Shown here: positions 1 to 7,180 of the stretch, in pieces
Layout: each line of letters begins with the position of its first letter
Position numbering within the stretch: position 1 is the first letter of the stretch
DNA from: Candidatus Aenigmatarchaeota archaeon
GTDB taxonomy: Archaea > Aenigmatarchaeota > Aenigmatarchaeia > CG10238-14
Direction: 5' to 3'
Assembly (NCBI GenBank): GCA_030018415.1
Contig: JASEGC010000001.1
Location: 193,971 to 257,970 of the forward strand
DNA length: 64,000 nucleotides
The notes under the pieces: model-generated
The model's database searches: none
Told to the model about the DNA's origin: nothing
What the model saw: only the letters and a program-made list of their open reading frames with translations
Translations under genes and position numbers: made by a program

Positions 1-528
1 GAACATAAATGTGGTTCAAATTATAAATTAGAATTTACATTCGAAGATAACGTTGTATACCATGCTGATTACATAACTATGCACGATTTTATAATTGAAA
101 AATTTACAGGGATAGAAACAGACATAACTCGATATGAACAGTGGTTTTATACGATTAACAGTGATTGCGATGATGATAAAAATTTTTGTGATTATTCTCA
201 TGGAGTTTTGGGAGAATTTGTTAGTGGAAAGTGTGAGGGGGTATTAGAAAAGAGTGATAAACCCTGCGAGCGAATAAAACCTGGAACTTCTGATTGGACT
301 TGTAAAGCAGGTACAGGGCATATATGGGTTGGTCCTGATTTGGGCAACCAATGTAATGAATTGGCTGGTTATAAAGGATTGTTTGGAGGATGGTTTGGAA
401 ACCCTTTATATGCAAACTGTACTTTTAACGAAGGGCAAACAATTTATGTTTGGGCTGAGTCGGATATTTGGGATAATTGGCCCATGGGAACATATTATTG
501 TCCTGAACTCATACTTTGCGGATCGTAG
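1..528 (+). CDS. C-terminal part of a Cys-rich (probably secreted) protein
   Basis: The reading frame is open from the first base of the window to a TAG stop, so the gene begins upstream and only its last 175 codons are visible. The fragment contains about a dozen cysteines, several close together, plus many Trp, Gly and Asp residues, which suits a disulfide-stabilised extracellular domain like those in the other surface proteins of this window. I recognise no family and no catalytic motif. It lies 46 bases upstream of a FlaJ-like gene on the same strand and may belong to the same surface operon. An internal ATG at 79 is less likely to be the true start, because the frame is coding-like before it. 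Confidence 0.6.
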   Translation, partial: EHKCGSNYKLEFTFEDNVVYHADYITMHDFIIEKFTGIETDITRYEQWFYTINSDCDDDKNFCDYSHGVLGEFVSGKCEGVLEKSDKPCERIKPGTSDWTCKAGTGHIWVGPDLGNQCNELAGYKGLFGGWFGNPLYANCTFNEGQTIYVWAESDIWDNWPMGTYYCPELILCGS

Positions 529-574
529 AATCAATCTATAATTTAATAGAAAACAATTTATTATACAAGAGAAA

Positions 575-2533
575 ATGCCATTTCCAACAGAGAGAAGTTT
601 TGCACTAGAAAAAAGAATAAGCTGGTACGAAACACTCTGTAACAACTTGGGAAGTTATTTCTTTGAAGTTCCTGTTGGTAAAGCAACTATAAAAGATCTT
701 TCTGAAAAACTTGAATTCTGTGATTTGAGGATAACTCCAAACTCTGTCTATGCAACTGCTATCATGATCATCGTGATAGGAATATTAGTTGGTTCGTTAT
801 TCTTTATCTTCAATCTTGCCACATACGGTCTACTCGCTATCACTGCATCTGTTGGTTTTTCAATCTACATTCTATACTATCCTTCCATTCTCACAAGATA
901 CTACAGGATTCAAGCTTCTTCTGAACTAGTCATGAGTGTACTCTACATGGTCGTTTCCCTGAGGCTTACTCCAAGCTTGGAGAAGGCCGTAATGTTTGCT
1001 ACTGAAAACTTGAGCGGACCCCTAGGAAAAGACTTGAAGAGGATGATGTGGGGACTCTCTACTGGTGAGTACTTGAACGTTGAAGAATTGCTGGATGAAC
1101 TAGCTTCAAAGTGGAGAAAAGAGAACTTGGAGTTCTACCAAGCGATAGACATGATCAAGACTTCTATGATGGAAAAAGGAGAGAAGAGGGAGAGAACCCT
1201 TGACGAATCGATAAATGTTCTGTTGAGGGGAAACATGGTGAGGATGAAGAATTATACGACTCAACTTAAGATGCCTTTGATTATGATAACTACGTTTGGC
1301 GTAACTTTACCCATCCTAACTGTGATAATGTTCCCGATCATGACTATATTTTTGACAGAAACCATTAAGCCCATGATGCTTGTTTTGTCCTACAACATAA
1401 TCCTCCCGATGATAGTCTACTTCTTGATGGGTGATGTGCTCCGCTCCATGCCCTTACAGTTCAGGACTGTTGACATCTCACTCCATCCCGATGCTCATCC
1501 TATAGGAAAGTACTTCATCAAGTTCAAAGGAAGAAGGATAAAAGTGCCATTACTCCCAGTAGCAATACTCATCGGCGCTTCAATGATAGGGTTGGGTGTC
1601 CTCATCGTTTCTTTGTCAGGTAAAGAGGCGATAACGCTCGTAAAATTATGTGGAGGTCTCACGGTTCTTTGGGGAATAGCGAGCATGCTCGCCTTCTATT
1701 CCTTCTTTTCCTACTACAAGAACATAGAGATAAAGGATGAGATAAAAGAAACTGAGAGTAGCCTTGATGAAGCGATATTCCAGCTCGGTCATATCCTTTA
1801 CACAGGAAAGCCAGTCGAGACTTCTCTCGAGAAGCTGAGTAACAGTATGAGAGGTCTAAGAATAGAGAGCATGTTCACGAGAGCCTTATCCAACATAAGA
1901 AGGTTTGGTTTTACGTTAAGGAAAGCCTTCTTCGACGAGAAAGTCGGCGTTGTCAAGTATTACCCTTCAATGATGATAAGGAACATCCTGGAGATAATAG
2001 TGGATTTTATGGAGAAAGGTGTGATAGGAACGGCAAAAACTATGATTTCGATAGCTCAATACCTCAAGAGTGTTGATAGAGTTGAAGAATACTCGAAAGA
2101 AATCATGGAAGAAACGACTAGCGACATGAGGTTCACACTCTCTCTCATGACTCCCATCACGTGCGGTATAGTAGTTGGGATGGCTACCATCATGGTCATG
2201 ATACTAGCTAAGATAGTATTCTTACTGTCTTCAGTTACTGGCTTGTCCTCAACATTACCACAACTCCAGAGCTCCAGCTTCATAGAGTCGATAGTTGACG
2301 TGAAGAAGATAGTCCCCGCTGAGGTCTTCTTGGTCATAGTCGGAACTTACATGCTTGAAGTGGTGATCTTACTCTCGATTTTCTTATCGTCGCTTGAATA
2401 TGGTGGCGATCCTCTAGAGAAGTATAAACTGATAACGAACGGAACCATGCTTGGCATGGTGATCTTCAGTTTCAGCATACTGATGATCTATTTAATCTTC
2501 GGTGGAATAATTAAAATGGTGTGGCCCACATGA
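575..2533 (+). CDS. FlaJ/TadC-like membrane platform protein of a type IV pilus-like system
   Basis: 652 residues with several groups of hydrophobic segments (roughly residues 60-115, 230-290, 320-385, 520-560 and 585-650) separated by charged cytoplasmic loops. This is the two-copy T2SSF (GspF/PilC/FlaJ) layout of archaeal pilus and archaellum platform proteins, which recruit the assembly ATPase and help extract prepilins from the membrane. A second, diverged member is encoded at 32212. The stop codon overlaps the start of the next gene (ATGA), and three more short membrane proteins and a giant Cys-rich protein follow with overlaps or gaps of a few bases, so they are likely co-translated. 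No FlaI/TadA-type ATPase is present in the window. The family is assigned from topology and overall similarity, with good confidence for the family and less for the exact system. Confidence 0.75.
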   Translation: MPFPTERSFALEKRISWYETLCNNLGSYFFEVPVGKATIKDLSEKLEFCDLRITPNSVYATAIMIIVIGILVGSLFFIFNLATYGLLAITASVGFSIYILYYPSILTRYYRIQASSELVMSVLYMVVSLRLTPSLEKAVMFATENLSGPLGKDLKRMMWGLSTGEYLNVEELLDELASKWRKENLEFYQAIDMIKTSMMEKGEKRERTLDESINVLLRGNMVRMKNYTTQLKMPLIMITTFGVTLPILTVIMFPIMTIFLTETIKPMMLVLSYNIILPMIVYFLMGDVLRSMPLQFRTVDISLHPDAHPIGKYFIKFKGRRIKVPLLPVAILIGASMIGLGVLIVSLSGKEAITLVKLCGGLTVLWGIASMLAFYSFFSYYKNIEIKDEIKETESSLDEAIFQLGHILYTGKPVETSLEKLSNSMRGLRIESMFTRALSNIRRFGFTLRKAFFDEKVGVVKYYPSMMIRNILEIIVDFMEKGVIGTAKTMISIAQYLKSVDRVEEYSKEIMEETTSDMRFTLSLMTPITCGIVVGMATIMVMILAKIVFLLSSVTGLSSTLPQLQSSSFIESIVDVKKIVPAEVFLVIVGTYMLEVVILLSIFLSSLEYGGDPLEKYKLITNGTMLGMVIFSFSILMIYLIFGGIIKMVWPT

Positions 2534-2676
2534 GGGAATTACCGAATTGGGTAATATTGTTGATAATACTTCTCATCTGCTTAGTCTTCGTCATACTCAT
2601 CATGTTCGGTATTCCACAAAAAGCTGTTGAAAAATTGAAGATATGGGTAAGGGTTATATGGGGTACGATAGCATGA
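2530..2676 (+). CDS. Short single-span membrane protein (pilin-like)
   Basis: 48 residues. The start ATG overlaps the TGA of the FlaJ-like gene and the stop overlaps the ATG of the next gene, a translational-coupling pattern that supports it as real despite its length. After MRELPNW it has one strongly hydrophobic segment of about 20 residues, then a short amphipathic basic tail (KAVEKLKIWVRVIW). It resembles the short accessory pilin-like proteins that accompany type IV filament platforms, but it has no recognisable class III cleavage motif, so it may be a small membrane subunit. The function is inferred from context only. Confidence 0.55.
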   Translation: MRELPNWVILLIILLICLVFVILIMFGIPQKAVEKLKIWVRVIWGTIA

Positions 2677-2867
2677 AAGCTGTAACTGGAGGAATGTTAT
2701 GGACTATACTAGTGATAATCATCGGAATTGTTGCTATAGCTTTACTCTGGCTTTTTTTGTCTGGGACAAGTAAAGATGTTGAAAGTATATTCACTAATCT
2801 CGTTGATGCGTTCAAAAGAATGATAAAGGATTTGTTAGGTCCATGGCTAGGATGGATTTTGGGATGA
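2673..2867 (+). CDS. Short membrane protein, possible minor pilin
   Basis: 64 residues from an ATG that overlaps the previous stop (ATGA); an in-frame ATG at 2643 would give a 74-residue form but lies inside the upstream gene. One hydrophobic helix (about residues 8-32) is followed by a Ser/Thr/Asp stretch and an amphipathic helix ending in Trp-Leu-Gly. It fits the run of short single-span proteins between the FlaJ-like platform and the giant Cys-rich protein. I recognise no family; a structural or assembly role in the pilus-like machine is inference. Confidence 0.55.
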   Translation: MKAVTGGMLWTILVIIIGIVAIALLWLFLSGTSKDVESIFTNLVDAFKRMIKDLLGPWLGWILG

Positions 2868-2871
2868 GAAA

Positions 2872-3021
2872 ATGGATGTTAAGTTGGTTGCTGAAGCTGT
2901 GCTCGTGATGATAGCTCTAGCCTTGATAGTATGGTATGTGATAACGAATTATCAAGGAATAGTGAATGCTTTTAAATCCTGGCTTGAGCAGATAAAATGG
3001 TTGATAGGGTTGATAGGTTAA
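2872..3021 (+). CDS. Short membrane protein, possible minor pilin
   Basis: 49 residues, starting 4 bases after the previous stop. The N terminus (MDVKLVAEAVLVMIALAL) reads directly into a hydrophobic helix, followed by an aromatic and Lys-containing tail. Its stop TAA shares its last base with the ATG of the next, 1074-codon gene (TAATG), so translation is probably coupled. Together with the two preceding small genes it forms a set of three tiny membrane proteins. No family is recognised. Confidence 0.5.
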   Translation: MDVKLVAEAVLVMIALALIVWYVITNYQGIVNAFKSWLEQIKWLIGLIG

Positions 3022-6000
3022 TGGAGAAGGAGAGGGTTGTAAGATACATAATAATCCTTTTGATAATAGCTGTTCTCACTGCAATAGGCTATGCAAAGAT
3101 TAGAGAATTGCTTCCTCTCTGGAATCCTTTACTCGATGAAGAATTTAGGCTAGTGAGATACTATGCTTGCAGTCTTGCTATTTGTACGAGAGGATGTGGA
3201 GATCCTATAATCACTAATAAAGACTGCTCTAAAGGAGATTGCATGTGCTTAGAAAGAGACCCTGGAAATAGAGAATGTTTGAAATGGTGCGAGGATGTTT
3301 GTAAAGAAAACAAATGGTCTGATGGAAAAGGAATATACTGTAATGAAAGTTATTACATAAACTTGACCTTAAAATCGCCAGTTAGATTGAAAGGATGCTA
3401 TAAAAGGGAAAAAGTTAAGCCAGTATTCGCCATAAGACTTCCGGCATTGGGAAGATTCATTTCAAGTCTTATACCCACTGGAAGGAGTATAATTGTTCCT
3501 TTTTTCGATTTTGATGAGACATGTCACACTAAAGTTGATGATATTCTAAAAATATTAGGTGAAACAGAAAATTTTACGTGGAATATCATAGATAACAGAT
3601 GTATAAAAAGTACTTTTGAATTTGGTTGGCTTGGTTTATACAAAGTCTTTATAGAGATTGGTGCTATAGATGAAGAAGGTGCACCGAAATACAATGCAGG
3701 ATGGATATTCGTTCGCCCACTAGAAAGCCATGAAAAATATAACTGTTTCAAAGGAGCTATTGGTTGTCCTGGTATAAGCAGACTGTTTCTCCCTTGTAGT
3801 GGTTGTCCTGGTTTTTATGAATGCACGTTCAAAGGAAACTTGAAGATTTTCGCTTTTAAAAAGCCTGACGTTCAGCAAGATTGTGCTGATGTCATAATAG
3901 GGGATGTAGATAAACCTTTCACCGGAGGTTTTGATTTATGGATTGAACCTAACGAAATACTGATACAGATAGGCCAAAAAGCCAATTTTGAAGCCTTCAT
4001 AAAGAATAATTTAGGTTTTGATTCAAGCTTCACTTTCAAATTAAAGTATCCGGAAGAAGCAAATTGTAAGTTTATAGAAGATGAGGATAAAGTTTCTGTA
4101 TACGTCGAAAAGAATTCTCAAGGATCTAAAATTTTCACTTGCGAACCAACTAAAACTGGAAGTTATGAGATAGAAGTAGTTGCTTGGGATGGTGCAATAG
4201 TTCATTCTGCATCTGCTAGCTTGAAAGTCGGAGACTTCAGCATAGACATAAAACCTGACACTTATGGCACTGACAGAGAAAAAATTTATGCTGGTAGAAC
4301 TTATCCTTATGATATCTCCATTAGCAATACATTGGGTAAGGATGCTGTTTTTACACTCTCTTTGTCTGCTGCTAACGAAATGAATTGTATTCTTGAAACC
4401 ACATCCTTGTTCGTTGAAAACAACAAAGTTGAAAAAACAAGTTACAGTTGTACTCCAGCTAAAGAAGCTGCTGGTAATTATTACACTGTAACTGTTTCAG
4501 CAACGAACGATACCTTAACTAGAACAGATACAGCTAATTTCCAAGTTTCAGCTTGCGTACTTGGAACTCTATCGCTTTCTTTAAGCTCTGATAAATCAGG
4601 TGAAAGTTCTGAGATTAAAGTCACAGGATTTCAGGGTTGTCCAAACAGAAATGCTAAGTTTAATGTCAGTCTTGTAACAGATGACGGTGAAGCTGTGGGA
4701 GAATGGTCAATCGGGGAGAAAACAACTTCAGATGATTCTGTTTCGATTACAAAAACGTTGGGAAGTCCAGGGAATTACATCTTTAAAGCCTACATAGATT
4801 TCGATAAAGATGGAAGTTATGAAAGTTATGTTAGTACAACCGCTACCATTAATCCAGGGAATCCTGATGAAAAACGTTGTCGGATGTGTAAGAACGAAAA
4901 AGACAAGGATACATGGTGTGCATTTTCTTTAGGAACTGTCGTATGTTCTTTAGGACCTATCAGTTGGTCAGGCGCTGATATATGCGATCATGCAGGTTGT
5001 TGGTTTTGGTCTCCAGCAACAGATTGTACATATGCATGCGATCCCCAGTCTTGTTATCAAGATCCAAAAAAAGGAGTTTGTGCAAGTGCTTCGAATCTCT
5101 GTTGTGTTCATGGTATGGATTATTATTCTCCTGGTCCACCAGATGTCCCATGCTTATCACCTGATACGAACACACATAATTTGCCGACAAAGAATTTCAC
5201 GTGGAGGTATAAGATTAAGTACGTAGGGTTACTAAAAAGGCCGATACGAACTGACTACGTAATTAACGCGAGGAATGTTTTAGTAGATGATAATGTTGTG
5301 GAAATTAGTTGTAATGGAGATGGCAGTTGCGCACCTGTGTATGAAAGAGGGAGTTTTGCGACATTTAAGTGGGATGTGTTTTGTAGAAAAAATAAGGATT
5401 GTTCCTCGCCTTATTTCGAAACAGAATGTGTTGACATTCCGGATGACAGACATCCTAGTAGATTTAAAGGAAAAAAAGCATGTAAAATAAAAGGTTCAGA
5501 TAATGATTATTGGTTCACAAGTTGGCTTTACATCAACGTTTCACCTACAGGCAGACCAGTATACGGAGTTAAAATCCATGCTAGAGGAGATCCAAGCCAG
5601 TACAAGACGAGAAATTGGTTTCCTTATCTTAATGTTTATGAAAAATTTGAATTATTCCTTCATAACAGCAATGGATGGTTCCATGTAGCCTCTCCGAGTT
5701 TCACTGGAGCAGATGCGAAAATATTCAAACCCACCAATAGTTGGGCATGGGAAGGAATCGATGCTATATTGTTAGCTCACAAGTATAATTTTGAATGGTG
5801 GTGGGATGGTGGGCCGCCTCCCTATCAGTATCATGAAACAGTAACCGATAGTTGGATAGATTACATAGGCTTATTAACAAAAGATCCTGCAAACACAACT
5901 TTCTGTACAGATGGTAGTGGCTATTATAACAAAATTGTAGACGATGGAAAAAGATGTTATTGGAATTTAAACTGTAGAGAAAGGGAAACAGATGGTAAGA

Positions 6001-6245
6001 CTGGATGGTATTACGAGGGGCCGAGTGAAGGTATAAAGCCAATTAAAGACCTAAGTTTTTCACCTATTGATAGTTGCTGTCAAAAAGGAACTTGTGGAGA
6101 AGGATTCTGTAGCTTTGAAATCGATAACAAAAAATACTGTTATTATGGAGTAAAGTGTGCTCATGGAGGATGGTGGCCCGATGGCTTGCAAGAATGTACT
6201 GGGGGAACTTGTACATCAAAAGGATGCGTTTATTACATTTATTAA
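3021..6245 (+). CDS. Giant Cys-rich surface protein, N-terminally anchored
   Basis: 1074 residues from the ATG at 3021, preferred because it overlaps the preceding stop; an in-frame ATG at 2997 would add 8 residues. A short charged N terminus leads into one membrane helix (about residues 8-28), leaving a very large outer portion. That portion has Cys-rich segments near residues 40-120 and in the last third, and two or more Ig-like/CARDB-like modules near residues 300-530 (typical phrases ANFEAFIKNNLG and YDISISNTLGKDAVF). Trp and Gly are frequent near the C terminus. It is the last gene of the FlaJ-associated operon and is best read as an adhesin or pilus-associated cell-surface protein. No enzymatic motif is visible. 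Confidence 0.65.
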   Translation: MEKERVVRYIIILLIIAVLTAIGYAKIRELLPLWNPLLDEEFRLVRYYACSLAICTRGCGDPIITNKDCSKGDCMCLERDPGNRECLKWCEDVCKENKWSDGKGIYCNESYYINLTLKSPVRLKGCYKREKVKPVFAIRLPALGRFISSLIPTGRSIIVPFFDFDETCHTKVDDILKILGETENFTWNIIDNRCIKSTFEFGWLGLYKVFIEIGAIDEEGAPKYNAGWIFVRPLESHEKYNCFKGAIGCPGISRLFLPCSGCPGFYECTFKGNLKIFAFKKPDVQQDCADVIIGDVDKPFTGGFDLWIEPNEILIQIGQKANFEAFIKNNLGFDSSFTFKLKYPEEANCKFIEDEDKVSVYVEKNSQGSKIFTCEPTKTGSYEIEVVAWDGAIVHSASASLKVGDFSIDIKPDTYGTDREKIYAGRTYPYDISISNTLGKDAVFTLSLSAANEMNCILETTSLFVENNKVEKTSYSCTPAKEAAGNYYTVTVSATNDTLTRTDTANFQVSACVLGTLSLSLSSDKSGESSEIKVTGFQGCPNRNAKFNVSLVTDDGEAVGEWSIGEKTTSDDSVSITKTLGSPGNYIFKAYIDFDKDGSYESYVSTTATINPGNPDEKRCRMCKNEKDKDTWCAFSLGTVVCSLGPISWSGADICDHAGCWFWSPATDCTYACDPQSCYQDPKKGVCASASNLCCVHGMDYYSPGPPDVPCLSPDTNTHNLPTKNFTWRYKIKYVGLLKRPIRTDYVINARNVLVDDNVVEISCNGDGSCAPVYERGSFATFKWDVFCRKNKDCSSPYFETECVDIPDDRHPSRFKGKKACKIKGSDNDYWFTSWLYINVSPTGRPVYGVKIHARGDPSQYKTRNWFPYLNVYEKFELFLHNSNGWFHVASPSFTGADAKIFKPTNSWAWEGIDAILLAHKYNFEWWWDGGPPPYQYHETVTDSWIDYIGLLTKDPANTTFCTDGSGYYNKIVDDGKRCYWNLNCRERETDGKTGWYYEGPSEGIKPIKDLSFSPIDSCCQKGTCGEGFCSFEIDNKKYCYYGVKCAHGGWWPDGLQECTGGTCTSKGCVYYIY

Positions 6246-6333
6246 GAATTATAATTTTTCAACTAAACGAAACGAATGCTAATAACTCCTTCGGGATTTT
6301 TAATTAAAGCAATTCAAATTATTATTGACAAGA

Positions 6334-6807
6334 ATGCCAACTTGGAAAGTTATTCTTGAAGCGATATGCGTTGTTATAGTAGCAGTGTTAATTCTTTTCT
6401 TCGTCGTACCTTATCTAATGGAAGCTACTGGACAAGTACATCCTTTTTTCTTCGAGATAGAAGAAGAAGTAAGATGTCATCTTTTCCAAAGGCTTGGAAT
6501 ATGTTTATCCTTGTATCCAAACCCTGTTAAAGAAGGGAAGAAAGTGGAAGTAACTTTCAGGGCTAGGCGTTGGTATGAAGACGAAGAAGCTTGTGTTGCC
6601 GATGAAACTACTAAAGCACCGATAACAGACGATAAACCCGCTTGTTGCATCCTCACAAAAGGAAAATGTAAAACTGAATTCGTAGCAACATCAGTTGATA
6701 TGAGCGGAAAGTATTTTGCGTTCATAGATATTAGTGGGAACAAGGAATACGAAGGGGAAGAACCGAAAGGGGAAGAGAAAATTTTAACCGTAAACCCAGC
6801 GTCATGA
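6334..6807 (+). CDS. Pilin-like membrane-anchored protein, first copy
   Basis: 157 residues from ATG 6334; a TTG at 6325 is an alternative. The N terminus (MPTWKVILEAICVVIVAVL) is a pilin-like hydrophobic helix, then comes a small outer domain with paired cysteines (CCILTKGKC) and an Ig-like feel (GKKVEVTFRARRW). Bases 6514 onward are repeated almost exactly at 10202-10483, where the 5' part is missing. This gene is therefore the intact member of a duplicated module whose other gene is the NosD-like protein downstream. The function is unknown; surface location is inferred. Confidence 0.6.
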   Translation: MPTWKVILEAICVVIVAVLILFFVVPYLMEATGQVHPFFFEIEEEVRCHLFQRLGICLSLYPNPVKEGKKVEVTFRARRWYEDEEACVADETTKAPITDDKPACCILTKGKCKTEFVATSVDMSGKYFAFIDISGNKEYEGEEPKGEEKILTVNPAS

Positions 6808-7090
6808 GACCTCTTCCTAGTTCTGTCTGAATGAATTAGAAATAGAAATGATAATAACGGATATTTAAATTTTTATTTTGAAATTATCATTCGATAATGC
6901 TCATCCGATAAACACCTTTAAAAGTTAAGACAAGAAGAAGTTTAAACTAGATTTCATTATTCCTTTCTCGATATAAAAATTCGTTTTCGAAACAAACATG
7001 AATCTATCGTCCAAAAAATGTTGATAACAATTATCTTCAGTCGTTTTTTGATTCAATCTTCTAGATGAAGTTCTATTCATTGAATTTAAT

Positions 7091-7172
7091 CCAGATCAAA
7101 TCTGGTGTGAGCGGAATCACTACTTAAAGTAGTGACGCATCACAAATGCGAAAAATAGAATGAAAAGGAGAG
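7091..7172 (+). promoter_or_regulatory. Hairpin-rich 5' leader of the first NosD-like gene
   Basis: Three consecutive inverted repeats lie just before the ribosome binding site: CCAGAT/ATCTGG (7091-7105), TCACTACTT/AAGTAGTGA (7117-7135) and CGCAT/ATGCG (7136-7150), followed by an AAGGAGAG site near 7165-7172. The second paralogue and the third PEF-type gene also have strong stems at the same place, with different sequences. Conserved position with unconserved sequence suggests a structured leader that affects translation or mRNA stability. The rest of the 6808-7180 gap is AT-rich with no gene that I can support. Confidence 0.5.
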
Positions 7173-7180
7173 TTTGAAAA